A stretch of 64,000 bases of DNA from Turbatrix aceti (GCA_963969345.1 OZ017769.1:8435725-8499724); one strand, 5' to 3'. Numbered from the stretch's first letter, positions 1 to 10,290 are shown. Notes: generated by a model from the letters alone, not told the origin. A program made the numbers and translations.

Positions 1-100
1 ATCAAGAATTGATTCTGAAATTGAAGCAAACAACTCAGGACTGCCGTAAGGAAACGGAGTAGTCAAATCAGTTTCACTGCTAAAAACCCTCGTAAATTGC
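1..100 (+). repeat. 3' flank of a peptide-gene duplication unit
   Basis: This stretch matches the 3' flanks of the small secreted-peptide genes at about 4231-4310, 8592-8655 and 16626-16690, all of which carry the run GCCGTAAGGAAACGGAGT or a close variant. It implies that another peptide-gene copy lies just left of the window. No coding potential is seen here. The bases from 100 to 290 show no recognisable feature. Confidence 0.7.
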
Positions 101-290
101 CTATTTTAGTCAATTTTGATTTTGAAAAAAATTCAAAATTGAGTAAAATACTCGTATACAAAAATTTGTTCCCCGTAAAATTCCCCGTGAAGATCTCGTC
201 TCCGTAAACCCCGTAATGAAAACGCGTTTTTTTATTTGGTCCAAAGTTACGTCTATAGACCAAATAAAAGACAATTATTGTTACACAACG

Positions 291-1378
291 CACGATGGAC
301 CTATGGTCTCAACGCGAAAGGGATTTTTGAGGCTTTTTTGACGTTTTTTATCGCAAAAGTGAGTGTTTTTTAGATTTCAAGAGTGGATTTGGAGTTTTTT
401 GCGATGGCGAATCTATCGGGGATATCAGAAATTCAATAATCGATCGATAAACTCGATTTAAAAAATTTATTTCGAAAAATAACTATACGATATCAGAATA
501 AAATAGTAGACCGTATTCTACGCCCTCGAAAACCCCCGGGTGCCAAAAACAGGAAGATTCTCCCCATGAAATAAGAAGTTATTTCAATTCTAAAGTTTTT
601 TTCATACAAAAAACGCGCGCTGAAGCATTTCAGTCGAAAGAGAACACAGTGCGCGCTACGAACTTTGGCATTGTGATTAAGTTCATCTTGATCTTTGCAA
701 CGAACTTTGCCCGGTAAAAAAATATTAATTTTGATAATTTATTAATATATAAATATTAAAAATAATTTATTAATATTTATTTTAAAATAAATATTGACAC
801 CTTTCAACAATCCCTTGTACGCTGCCCGCACAGAGTTTAACGTTATGCACCTCTCGGGTGCCGCAACGTGCGTTCTTCGCATGTTGCATGTTGCTGTCGA
901 ATGGGTATATAAAGGGTGCCCAGTCCTCAGTTACTCATTCATTTCTTTTCTTTATTTTATTTCTGACAAAAAAAAAAAACACAGGCAATGGTCGCTCCTC
1001 GGTGTATCCGATTTCGTGCTGACCATGCAATCCTTAAAATAAATATTAAAAAATAATTTATTAATATTTATTTTAAGATTTGAAATAACTTCTTATTTCA
1101 TGGGGAGATTTTTCCTGTTTTTTGCCATCAAGGGTTTTTGATGGCGTAGAATACGGTCTACTATTTTATTCTGATATCGTATAGTTATTTTTTGAGCTAC
1201 AGTAATTTTTTTCTCAAATTATCAATTTATCGATCTAATATTGATTTTTTGATAGTGCCATTAAATTTGCCGTAGCCGATAACCCCCAGATCCGTCTTTA
1301 CACCTAAAAAATATCTACTCTATGCATATGAAAACGGCAAAAAACGAGTTTTCGCGTTGAGACCATAGGTCCATCGTG
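291..1378. mobile_element. 1.09-kb terminal-inverted-repeat element (non-autonomous)
   Basis: The ends form a 29-bp perfect inverted repeat that starts CACGATGGACCTATGGTCTC (291-319 against 1350-1378). A second inverted block of roughly 110 bp pairs about 479-600 with 1079-1195. Direct CAACG repeats flank the element (286-290 and 1379-1383) and look like a 5-bp target duplication. A related sequence at about 7740-7765 lacks the insert and resembles an empty site. No transposase ORF is present. A TATATAAA box lies at about 905. The element sits about 100 bp upstream of the UDP-glycosyltransferase promoter. Superfamily is not assigned. Confidence 0.8.
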
Positions 1379-1481
1379 CAACGTTGCAGACAGTTCAAAC
1401 CAGTTTTTTAACCCCTGAACCCCAATGTTGTTTTCCATGCACCGAAAACAAAGTAGGTAAACTTGGTACAATTTTGGTACT

Positions 1482-1489
1482 TATAAATA
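1482..1489 (+). promoter_or_regulatory. TATA box of the UDP-glycosyltransferase gene
   Basis: TATAAATA lies 38 bp upstream of the start codon at 1520. The surrounding 130 bp recur almost unchanged at 7753-7880, where the gene itself is absent. Functional use is inferred from spacing. Confidence 0.5.
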
Positions 1490-1519
1490 TTTATGTAGTC
1501 GTCTCACTTCGTCCACATT

Positions 1520-3475
1520 ATGAACGTAAAAACACCGATTCTCGTGGCAACGTTGTTTTTATTTTTTTCAGCCAATGGCTACAAAATATTGGTCCACAGT
1601 CCTGCCATCAGCAAGAGTCACACGATGTCGAACGTGAGGATCGCCGAAACCTTGGCCGAAGCAGGACACAATGTCGTGAGTTTTTGCTATCCGAAAATAC
1701 CGAAAACAAAATTTTCAGTCTATTGTGATACCAGAATATGACCACTCGTCCAGCGAGGTTAAAATACTAAGCAATGTGCTTCAAATCAGGCTTTCTAATT
1801 TTTCAAGAGAGATCATGGATCGGGTTTCTGCTGAGTACAATCTTTTTGCTCCCGATGAAGGCGTGCTCGACTCTTTGTTCCGTCCGCCACATTTATTTTT
1901 TGAAATGATGATGAATTATTGCGAAGGTTCGAAGCAGGGATGGACGAACGAACAACGTTTTTTTGTTTACAAACGAATAGGAACGTTTTGAAAAATTTGT
2001 AAAATTTTTGGCTTAAAAAAAGATACCAAAATTTTTGTAACTTTTATCTGTTCGTAAAATTTTGCACAAACGAACGCATACAACGAAAGTGAAAAAATTG
2101 TTCGTGAACAAGTACGAACATGAAAAATTTAACTTGTTCGTTAACAGAAACGAAGGAAGCGAACGTTTGTCTATATTTTTAGTCAAAAACCCTTTCAGAC
2201 ATGCTAAAAAAGTATAAAGACTTCTGGCTATCGCTCCGGGACGACCACTACGACGTCTTCATGACCGAACACGTGGACACCTGCGGCCCGGCTTTGAAGC
2301 ACCTCGTTCAGGCGCGGTCCCTTATCTGGATTTCGAGCTCTCCGATAGCTGAATTTATGACCACCGTGGTGGGTGTCTCGACGCCTTCCAGCTTTGTGCC
2401 ATCCGCAGAATCCATGTACCCGGAGGTCAGTGACAATATGACAATGTACCAGAGACTGCGCAACATGATTGAACACTTTTACTTTTACCGGGTAATGGAA
2501 CGCAACATTGCCAGAACGGATGCTGTTTTTCGCAAATACATTGACCCGAACTACCCCAGTGTTAGGACAATTCTGCAGGATGTGGCACTGATTTTTGTAT
2601 TGGCAGATGAGTTTTTGTCATTTCCCCGTCCGATCCTGCATAACATGATTTATATTGGGGGCAGCGGCATGGATATCACCAAAGAACAGCTCCCGGAGCA
2701 GTTTGTCGTAGAAATGCAGAAAGGAACGAAAGGAGTCGTGTTCTTTTCCTTCGGTTCCATCGCTCAGAGTTGTAACATGCCTTTTGGATTCAAAAAACAT
2801 CTCATTGAGGCTTTTTCTTCCCTTTCTGACTATCATTTTCTCGTCAGAACAGACGAAAACGACACTGAATTCTCCAAATTGTCAAATTCAGCGGCAAATA
2901 TAAAACTTGTAAATTGGGTCCCTCAAGGGGCAATTCTCGCCCACGAAAGACTGAGGCTTTTCATCACGCACGGAGGCTATAACAGTCTTCTTGAGGTTGT
3001 CCAGGCCGGCAAACCCATCCTCTGCATGCCGTCCTTCGCCGATCAGTGGATCACCGGCCGTCTGGCGGAGCGCAATGGATTCGGGCGCGTGTATGACAAG
3101 CGTGACCTCGTCGAATCGTCAACGGCAACGACATTCCGAAAACTTCTACTCGAGACCCTGGAAGACAGCTCGCTGGAGCAGCAAGTTCGTCGCATTCGAG
3201 CTCTCATCAGGAGCAAGCCCATGTCGTCCACGGAACGACTCCTGAAGTACACAAACTTTGTCGGCGAGCATGGCATTCTGCCGGAGCTCCACGTGTCCGG
3301 CAGAAAACTGTCGACGATCGTGTACTACAACCTCGATATTTTGGCAATAATTGGCGGCGGTCTGATTGTCTCCGTGTTTTGTTTTCTTGCAATACTGGTA
3401 TCTGTTGTTCAATGGCTGTGGCATCGCGTATTTAAAAATAGAACTTCATCTCCTAAATCACAGAAAATTGAATGA
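1520..3475 (+). CDS. UDP-glycosyltransferase (UDP-glucuronosyltransferase family)
   Basis: Likely exons are 1520-1675, 1719-1926 and 2199-3475, giving 546 residues, a normal length for the family. The product should be an ER membrane enzyme that transfers a sugar from a UDP-sugar to small lipophilic acceptors, typically in detoxification. An N-terminal signal peptide (LVATLFLFFSANG) precedes KILVHSP, the usual start of the acceptor domain. The donor-binding signature is complete: NWVPQGAILAHERLRLFITH, then GGYNSLLEVVQAGKP and a downstream P-FADQ. A hydrophobic helix near the C-terminus (about residues 500-525) is followed by a short basic tail, as expected for type I ER anchoring. Intron phases agree throughout. 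AATAAA lies at 3505-3510. The second intron (1927-2198) is rich in GAAC/GTTCG repeats. A 5'-truncated copy of the 3' end lies at 5793. Confidence 0.92.
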
Positions 3476-3844
3476 TCAAGAGAAAAAAAATAATGTAAAT
3501 GTCTAATAAATAACCATTTTTACTGTACGAGAATCATTCTTCGAAAATTACCAAAATAAAAATTCGCACATTCGTACAAACAAAAAACAAAAAAAATCAG
3601 AAAGCGTCGTCGTCCGACTTGCAAAACAAATTGTGCCTATTTTTCGCTGAACCAGTGTTTTTTTGAGCTTTAGATTTTTTTAAGCGATCAATAACCAAAT
3701 TTTGATAAAGAGAAATTTAATCCAAACCTTAGTGCTGCCAAACTTTAAATTTTGTTTAGAAAGAAATAATAAATAATTCAGTAGTATTTCTGAAGCTTTA
3801 ACGCTTGCACAATTAAAAAAACTTGTTTACACCAACGCAGAATT

Positions 3845-4018
3845 CAGATTCACGGCACAACTGCCTCCTGAATTCTGCAAAATTTAATTTTCAAGCTCGC
3901 AAACTTCCTACTTGACATGCATTAAAAAATTGATATGCAGGATTTTTTGAGTTTCTGTAGGTATAAATACAAGCTGGGCTACACTGAAATCATGTCACCT
4001 GGAATCATCTGGTCTACA
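3845..4018 (+). promoter_or_regulatory. Conserved core promoter block of the secreted-peptide family
   Basis: About 170 bp upstream of the peptide start is shared with the copies at 6650-6823 and 8208-8381, and in shorter form with 16280-16417. TATAAA lies at 3962, 6767, 8325 and 16361, in each case exactly 57 bp before the ATG. The promoter and leader are better conserved than the mature peptides. Confidence 0.7.
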
Positions 4019-4153
4019 ATGAAGTTCCTCCTCACCCTCTTCCTGCTCCTTGCTATCGTCGCTATTTCCGAACAAGGACTAATAAAAGATCCTCTTTGCT
4101 TAATGTTTTTGCCTTTTCTATGTATTCCTGCTATGTTAGGCTCACAGCAATAA
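4019..4153 (+). CDS. Small secreted peptide, copy A
   Basis: This 44-residue product starts MKFLLTLFLLLAIVA, a clear signal peptide. The mature part is about 26 residues and contains two cysteines in a C-x7-C arrangement (LCLMFLPFLC). An in-frame ATG at 3992 would add nine residues. The start at 4019 is preferred because copy B has a stop codon between the two ATGs and because the signal peptide begins here. The gene is intronless and TATA-driven (TATAAA at 3962). Its coding sequence appears identical to copy C at 8382-8516. The family is not recognised. Secretion is well supported; a peptide signal or antimicrobial role would be a guess. Confidence 0.75.
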   Translation: MKFLLTLFLLLAIVAISEQGLIKDPLCLMFLPFLCIPAMLGSQQ

Positions 4154-4334
4154 CTGATTTTTGAACTCTGTTCATAAAAATCACTTAAAAATGTTGTGAT
4201 GAAAGTAAATAAAATGCAAGCAAATTTAGTATCAAGAATTGACGCTGAAATTGGAGCAAACAACTCTGAATTGCCGTAAGGAAACGGAGTATGTATGTAG
4301 TTAAATCAGCGCTCCAAAAAAGTGGTGGCAAACG

Positions 4335-5529
4335 TGTGGGAGCACACCAGGCTCCCAGTTGGGTTGGGGTAGTGGCGCGGGTGTCGCATTGCCTGTAAAG
4401 AGGCGGCAAGCGACAGAGAACCGAAACGGGAAGGAACTCACCGAGGACGTGAGCTCCGGGACGTAAGTAGTTGGAGGCGGGGCCGGGTCGCGTTGTCTAG
4501 AACGAGGCGGCAAGCGACAGAGAAACCAAGGAGAAAGAGGAACTCACCCAGGAGGTTCCTACACGCGCCCGTGGGTGTAGGTGATAAGTGAGATGACCGG
4601 GCACCGAGTTGCCGGTCGGAGGAAACGAGTGGGACCAGGCGATATGGTTAGCTGGTCCAAGAAGGGTAGAGCGAGCGTTAGAACCAGGCGATGAGGTTAG
4701 GGCTTGTCCAGAAATTACGTAATTGCAAGAGGGGGGGAGGGGGGTCAGTCCAAAAATGACGGAAAATGATGGAGGGGGGAGGGGGGTACTGCTCAAAATG
4801 ACGTCATTAAAAAATTTCAAGAATTGGCTTACGAATTTTCTAAATTTCAGTTTTTTTTGCCAAAATGGCGCTGAAAACTGACTGTTTTTGTTGCAATATA
4901 ATTATGTTTCACGAATCATTTTTTAAATAATTTTGCCTTGAATAACTACACAATAATTTCGGCATATAGTTTTGGAATGTAGTTTTTAGCAAAATTGATA
5001 AACCAAAACTTGCAAAAAAACACTAAAAAATGACAATTTTTTTTTTCAAAATGACATCATTTAGGGGGGGGGGGTCCGGGGTGCCCCACCTTGCAATGAC
5101 GACCGATGACAGAGGGGGGAGGGCGGTAAAAAATCACCGATTTTGCGATGACGTAATTTCTGGACAAGCCCTTAGCTGGTCGCTAGTGTCGCTCTACGTG
5201 GGGCACAGGAGTAAGGCACAGAGGTTTATTGGAACACCCAATAAACACAGAATAACAATCACAATCACAGACCACGATAACAATCACTGACACAATAATG
5301 AATCAACTACAATAATCAACAATCAGGGGCAGAATGAGAGCCTTATATACGATTCGGGGCAGAATATTCTCGAAGATACAAGAGGAGATCTGTGGGAACG
5401 TTCGCATTCGTTGATTGGTCGCGAAGTTTCCAGAGGATCGGGCCGAGGTTGAGCTCGATGCGCACGCGCTCCTCCATTTCGCCTCGAGGCCAGAACGCGG
5501 GAAGTTCGAATACTTCGCGTGAAGCGACA
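4335..5529 (-). mobile_element. Solo LTR of a retrotransposon, itself interrupted by a MITE
   Basis: The sequence runs TGTGGGAG...GCGACA, so it has TGT/ACA ends, and is flanked by direct AACG repeats (4331-4334 and 5530-5533). It interrupts a peptide-unit flank that is continuous in the copy near 16700 (GGTGGTGAACGCAAAA). On the minus strand it has a TATATAAGG box near 5343-5351 and AATAAA near 5237-5242, the order expected for an LTR read on that strand. Subtracting the nested MITE (4700-5171) and its TTA duplication leaves about 720 bp. No internal retrotransposon genes are seen. A 124-bp piece of a related LTR lies at 13523-13646. Confidence 0.7.
4700..5171. mobile_element. PIF/Harbinger-type MITE, 472 bp
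   Basis: The terminal inverted repeats read GGGCTTGTCCAGAAATTACG and are flanked on both sides by TTA (4697-4699 and 5172-5174). A three-base TWA duplication is typical of the PIF/Harbinger superfamily. The interior is G-run and T-run rich and has no coding capacity. It is nested inside the LTR at 4335-5529. Confidence 0.7.
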
Positions 5530-5792
5530 AACGCAAAGACTGATATTTAGGATACTTATAATAATCTTAACAGCCATAATTTTTACCTATCCCCTTTATT
5601 TATTTATTCGGGGAAGGTGTGAAGCGCAGCGAGATAAAGCTCGCGGTCTGTAGGATGCGACAGATCAAGTGAATGAGCTTTACGCTGGGTCAGTGATGTT
5701 CTTTGACATTTTTTCCTAAAATAAATATTTTTTGCCATAAAATAAACAGTGTTATTTTTGAATAACCGAAAACCAACATCAACACAAATCTG

Positions 5793-6280
5793 TTCTTGAG
5801 GTTGTCCAGGCCGGCAAACCCATCCTCTGCATGCCGTCCTTCGCCGATCAGTGGATCACCGGCCGTCTGGCGGAGCGCAATGGATTCGGGCGCGTGTATG
5901 ACAAGCGTGACCTCGTCGAATCGTCAACGGCAACGACATTCCGAAAACTTCTACTCGAGACCCTGGAAGACAGCTCGCTGGAGCAGCAAGTTCGTCGCAT
6001 TCGAGCTCTCATCAGGAGCAAGCCCATGTCGTCCACGGAACGACTCCTGAAGTACACAAACTTTGTCGGCGAGCATGGCATTCTGCCGGAGCTCCACGTG
6101 TCCGGCAGAAAACTGTCGACGATCGTGTACTACAACCTCGATATTTTGGCAATAATTGGCGGCGGTCTGATTGTCTCCGTGTTTTGTTTTCTTGCAATAC
6201 TGGTATCTGTTGTTCAATGGCTGTGGCATCGCGTATTTAAAAATAGAACTTCATCTCCTAAATCACAGAAAATTGAATGA
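5793..6280 (+). pseudogene. 5'-truncated UDP-glycosyltransferase duplicate
   Basis: This copies 2988-3475 with no difference in the translated part. It encodes only the last 160 or so residues: the end of the donor-binding domain, the membrane helix and the tail. The break falls inside the GGYNSLLEV motif. There is no signal peptide, acceptor domain or promoter, so it cannot make an active enzyme by itself. The match continues through the 3' UTR into the next peptide gene (copy B), showing that the duplicated block is UGT 3' end plus peptide gene. The 260 bp between the LTR and this break (5534-5792) hold no recognised gene. Confidence 0.85.
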
Positions 6281-6823
6281 TCAAGAGAAAAAAAATAATG
6301 TAAATGTCTAATAAATAACCATTTTTACTGTACGAGAATCATTCTTCGAAAATTACCAAAATAAAAATTCGCACATTCGTACAAACAAAAAACAAAAAAA
6401 ATCAGAAAGCGTCGTCGTCCGACTTGCAAAACAAATTGTGCCTATTTTTCGCTGAACCAGTGTTTTTTTGAGCTTTAGATTTTTTTAAGCGATCAATAAC
6501 CAAATTTTGATAAAGAGAAATTTAATCCAAACCTTAGTGCTGCCAAACTTTAAATTTTGTTTAGAAAGAAATAATAAATAATTCAGCAGTATTTCTGAAG
6601 CTTTAACGCTTGCACAATTAAAAAAACTTGTTTACACCAACGCAGAATTCAGATTCACGTCACAACTGCCCCCTGAATTCTGCAAAATTTAATTTTCAAG
6701 CTCGCAAACTTCCTACTTGACATGCATTAAAAAATTGATATGCAGGATTTTTTGAGTTTCTGTAGGTATAAATACAAGCTGGGCTACACTGAAGTCATGT
6801 CACCTGGAATCATCTGATCTACA

Positions 6824-6919
6824 ATGAAGTTCCTCCTCGCCATCATCCTGCTTCACGCTCTCCTCGTCGCTAATGCGAATGTCTTTTCTGATTTTTTTAC
6901 AAGGCCAATGTTTTTCTGA
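6824..6919 (+). CDS. Small secreted peptide, copy B (shortened)
   Basis: This 31-residue product begins MKFLLAIILLHALLVANA, a signal peptide like its siblings, and is followed by only about 13 mature residues before TGA. Compared with copy D, the region that would encode the cysteine loop is still recognisable downstream (TACATGG, CATTCACTGA) but out of the reading frame or deleted. The copy is therefore probably degenerate. The promoter block and TATAAA at 6767 are intact. The upstream in-frame ATG used in longer readings of copies A and C is followed here by TGA, supporting the 6824 start. Confidence 0.5.
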   Translation: MKFLLAIILLHALLVANANVFSDFFTRPMFF

Positions 6920-7039
6920 TGTAGTACATGGTTGCATTCACTGATTTTTGAACAATGTTTTTATAAAGTAACATCGAAATATGTTGTAATGAAAATAAAC
7001 AAAATGCAAGCGAATTTGAGTATCAAAATTGATGCTAAA

Positions 7040-7241
7040 TGTTGTACCTGCACCGTGCGTGCAGTACTAATGATTAGCATAGTTACTTTCCTTTGCCATT
7101 GTATTCTCCTTACTCATGGTTGTTGTATCGATTGTGTTGTCAACCCTCCCCGTAGCTACACCTCCGACGCGTTACCTTGTACGGTCGGAAGGTGTTTTTA
7201 TCACCGGGAGTAAATCGTAAAGACGAGTGGCGGTCACAACA
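7040..7241. mobile_element. 202-bp solo LTR-like insertion
   Basis: The insert starts TGTTGTACC and ends GGTCACAACA, so it has TGTTG/CAACA ends. It is flanked by the 5-bp direct repeat CTAAA (7035-7039 and 7242-7246). The homologous flank of copy D near 16637 reads GATGCTAAAATTAGAG with no insert, which confirms a clean insertion. A 5-bp duplication and TG/CA ends fit an LTR retrotransposon solo LTR. No coding sequence is present. Confidence 0.75.
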
Positions 7242-7340
7242 CTAAAATTAGAGCAAACAATTCAGGATTGCCGCGCTAAAAAAATGGTGGTGAACGCAAA
7301 AACTGATATTTAGGATGCTGATAAATAATAAAGGATAAAT

Positions 7341-7420
7341 TTTCTGAGTTTCTAGAGATATAAATGCAAGCTTAGTTCCACTGAAGACGTGTCACCAAAA
7401 ATGATCTCGTCTAAACAAAC
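7341..7420 (+). pseudogene. Decayed peptide-gene promoter and leader
   Basis: The run GAGTTTCTAGAGATATAAATGCAAG and the following bases match the TATA-to-start region of the peptide family. TATAAA is at 7359, but no ATG survives at the expected +57 position and no signal-peptide ORF follows. This appears to be a relic of another family member. The 7421-7752 stretch holds nothing recognisable. Confidence 0.5.
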
Positions 7421-7752
7421 TTTCGAACTTGTATGTAATCGAACAGCAAACGTTGGACATCAAAATTACACTTCCTACGGAATCTTAAAAACAGATTGTC
7501 ATCCCTTTTTGTTGCAGTCCAGAAATGTGACTTGCATTTGTTGTGCAACGTAATGTAAATATTATTGACTAAAAAAATACAGCTGCAATCATTTTCATCA
7601 AGAGAATCTGTGACAAGTCGTGTGATGTTTTCGAACGTTTGGAATGCTTTTTTTCAAAACAGTCTGCAAGAATTCTTTCTAAATTTCAATTTAATAATAA
7701 TTCCCAATCTTGGCATCAGATCTGTAAAATTAGTACATAATTGTTGTTACGT

Positions 7753-7880
7753 AACGTTGCAGACAGTTCAAACCAGTTTTTTAACCCCTGAACCCCAATG
7801 TTGTTTTCCATGCACCGAAAACAAAGTAGGTAAACTTGGTACTTATAAATATTTATGTAGTCTTCTCACTTCGTCCACAG
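7753..7880 (+). repeat. Orphan copy of the UDP-glycosyltransferase 5' flank
   Basis: This matches 1381-1518, including the TATAAATA box, apart from a short deletion. The coding sequence does not follow: the match stops where the first exon would begin. The junction at about 7740-7765 resembles the empty target site of the TIR element at 291-1378. Confidence 0.8.
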
Positions 7881-7908
7881 TATTGGTCAGGTAAAACATT
7901 GTGCCTAT

Positions 7909-7996
7909 TTATTTATTTATTTCACCATTACTCAGTGGTTAGTTATCATTAGACCAGATGTTAGGAGGCACAAATGACGTCCACGTAGGCGTAAAT
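7909..7996 (-). mobile_element. LINE 3'-end fragment, 88 bp
   Basis: TTATTTATTTATTT followed by TTCACCATTACTCAGTGG recurs at about 26826 and 41216. Direct repeats CATTGTGCCTAT (7897-7908 and 7997-8008) bound it as a target-site duplication. The copy at 41 kb carries the reverse-transcriptase C-terminal coding region on the minus strand, identifying this as a 5'-truncated non-LTR element whose 3' tail is a simple repeat. Confidence 0.75.
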
Positions 7997-8381
7997 CATT
8001 GTGCCTATGTACAATGTTTTTCGCTGAACATAACCAGTGTTTTTTCAGGAGAAAAAACCAAATTTTGATAAGGAGAAATTTAATCCAAACCTCAGTGCTG
8101 ACAAACCTTAAATTTTATTTAGAAAGAAATAATAAATAATTCAGCAGTATTTCTGAAGCTTTAACGCTTGCACAATTAAAAAAACTTGTTTATACCAACG
8201 CAGAATTCAGATTCACGGCACAACTGCCTCCTGAATTCTGCAAAATTTAATTTTCAAGCTCGCAAACTTCCTACTTGACATGCATTAAAAAATTGATATG
8301 CAGGATTTTTTGAGTTTCTGTAGGTATAAATACAAGCTGGGCTACACTGAAATCATGTCACCTGGAATCATCTGGTCTACA

Positions 8382-8516
8382 ATGAAGTTCCTCCTCACCC
8401 TCTTCCTGCTCCTTGCTATCGTCGCTATTTCCGAACAAGGACTAATAAAAGATCCTCTTTGCTTAATGTTTTTGCCTTTTCTATGTATTCCTGCTATGTT
8501 AGGCTCACAGCAATAA
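8382..8516 (+). CDS. Small secreted peptide, copy C
   Basis: The 44-residue product is identical in translation to copy A (signal peptide MKFLLTLFLLLAIVA, then a short mature peptide with a C-x7-C loop). TATAAA lies 57 bp upstream at 8325. The downstream flank matches copy A until 8656, where a Tc1-type element begins at a TA dinucleotide. Identity to copy A implies recent duplication or gene conversion. Confidence 0.75.
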   Translation: MKFLLTLFLLLAIVAISEQGLIKDPLCLMFLPFLCIPAMLGSQQ

Positions 8517-8962
8517 CTGATTTTTGAACTCTGTTCATAAAAATCACTTAAAAATGTTGTGATGAAAGTAAATAAAATGCAAGCAAATTTAGTATCAAGA
8601 ATTGACGCTGAAATTGGAGCAAACAACTCTGGATTGCCGTAAGGAAACGGAGTATGTACAGTGGCGGCCAAAAGTTGGGTCTACTATACTTCAGCCCCCC
8701 ATCGATTGCAACAACGCCGCCTTGGGTTTTTTTAGAGCACAGCCCCCCATAGGAGTTTGATTATCCGTATGGAATAGCCCCCCATCTCATTTTTTGCACG
8801 CAGGAGTTTGATTATACATACAGAAGGGCCCCCCAGGTGTTTTGGTGTGGAGGTGTTTGAAAATTTGTATGAACTGCTTCCCATAGGAGTTTGATTATCC
8901 GTATGGAATAGCCCCCCACTTCATTTTTCGCACGCAAGCATTTGATTATACATGGGTGTTGG

Positions 8963-9801
8963 CACAGCATTCACTTTCGCGTCAATCGAGCGTGAAAATG
9001 CATTCATTCGCGCATATAGTGTTGACTTTGGCAGCTTCGCGCATTGGCATTTTTAAATTGTTAGTGACGGCATCTGCTACAATGACTAGAGCAAGTCCTG
9101 AACTTTCAAACAAGCCACCAACGGCACGAAAACGTTGATTTTTGGCACAGATATAGTGATTTCCAGTTTCGATTTTAAATCGTCGATTGCAGCCGTTTAA
9201 GGCTACAACTGAACAATCGGGTCAGCAGAAAGTTCCATCAGGTTGGTATCTGTCGATATAGCCAAGGGCCGTTTGCTGAACATCAAAGAGGACCGAGATT
9301 CCTCACATAAACTGTTTTACCCTATAAAAACGATCTGTTTGCTTTTTGTGCTCATGCAAAATTGGAGAACTTTCTTTTTAGGAGTGCGTGTTTTTGATAA
9401 TTTGTGCAAATGCGTGCGCATTTTTATAGGGTAAAACAGTTTTTGTGAGGAATCTCGGTCCTATTCGATGTTCAGCAAACGGCCCTTGGCTATATCGACT
9501 GACACCAACCTGATGGAACTTTCTGTTGACCCGATTGTTCAGTTTTAGCCTTACACGGCTGCAATCGACTGCTCAAATTTTTTACTTGAAAAGGCTGCAA
9601 CTATGGCAAAACTGAACATTTTTAGGTCATCGAGGGCTTGTTTGGAAGTTCAGGACATGTCTTATTCAATACCCTAGATGCCATCTCTAAGAATTCAAAA
9701 ATGCCATTGCACGAAGCTGCCAAAGTCAACACTATAAGTGCGAATGAACGCGCTCATTTTTTTTTCGATTGTCGCAAAATAAGGGGAAAGTGAATGCTGT
9801 G
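8963..9801 (+). mobile_element. 839-bp fold-back element, copy 1
   Basis: The ends are CACAGCATTCACTTT and its reverse complement, and the two halves pair imperfectly over nearly the whole length around a short central loop near 9330-9410. The 6-bp direct repeat TGTTGG flanks it (8957-8962 and 9802-9807). A copy of exactly the same length lies in the opposite orientation at 17812-18650. A 63-codon ORF at 9243-9434 is identical in both copies but resembles nothing known and is probably incidental. Confidence 0.85.
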
Positions 9802-10014
9802 TGTTGGGGGGCTATTGTATAGCTATAACAACCCTCAAATTTGCAAAATCTTATCCCTGAATTTTTGTGTAAAAATTTGTATTCGTTGGACAGTCGTTGT
9901 TTTTGTTTCCTCTCTGTCGTCGAAGCGGTAAAACCATGAGACTGTACAAAAATTCGTCTGCTGCGAATGGCTGCTGGGTATGTTTTTTTGTGTTTATGGA
10001 AATTATGGGGGGCC

Positions 10015-10290
10015 AATGTAGCGCTACAACAGTCCCCCATTTGATGTGGGGGCCTGTTGTAGCGCTACAATGGCCCCCCACGTTGTATTTGAGAATATTT
10101 GTCTCAAAATGCTTTCTGGGGGGAAAAAATTATTACGGTATAATATTTTGTCATGGAACAAGACCTAAAATTATGGGGGGCTGTTGTAGCGCTACAACAG
10201 TCCCCCATTTGATGTGGGGGTCTGTTGTAGCGCTACAATGGCCCCCCATTTAATCTGGGGGACTGTTATAGCGCTACAACAGCCCCCCAT
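10015..10290. repeat. Array of GTAGCGCTAC palindromes between G-runs
   Basis: The decamer GTAGCGCTAC, or ATAGCGCTAC once, occurs five times, each embedded between ATGGGGGG and CCCCCCAT type runs (for example around 10018, 10055, 10188, 10227 and 10269). Longer direct repeats of about 75 bp underlie the array. The layout resembles subterminal protein-binding sites of a DNA transposon, but that is inference. Confidence 0.65.

Noticed and set aside
794..1042. 82-codon ORF inside the 1.09-kb TIR element
   Set aside because: It begins with ATT rather than ATG, shows no homology, and overlaps the internal TATA box and inverted AT repeats. It is probably incidental.
3935..4018. Longer N-terminus for the secreted peptide starting before the TATA box
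   Set aside because: It would translate the TATA box and lacks a signal peptide at its start. Copy B has an in-frame stop in this stretch.
9243..9434. 63-codon ORF in the fold-back element (same at 18179-18370)
   Set aside because: It is identical in both copies only because the elements are identical. It crosses the hairpin loop and resembles no known protein.
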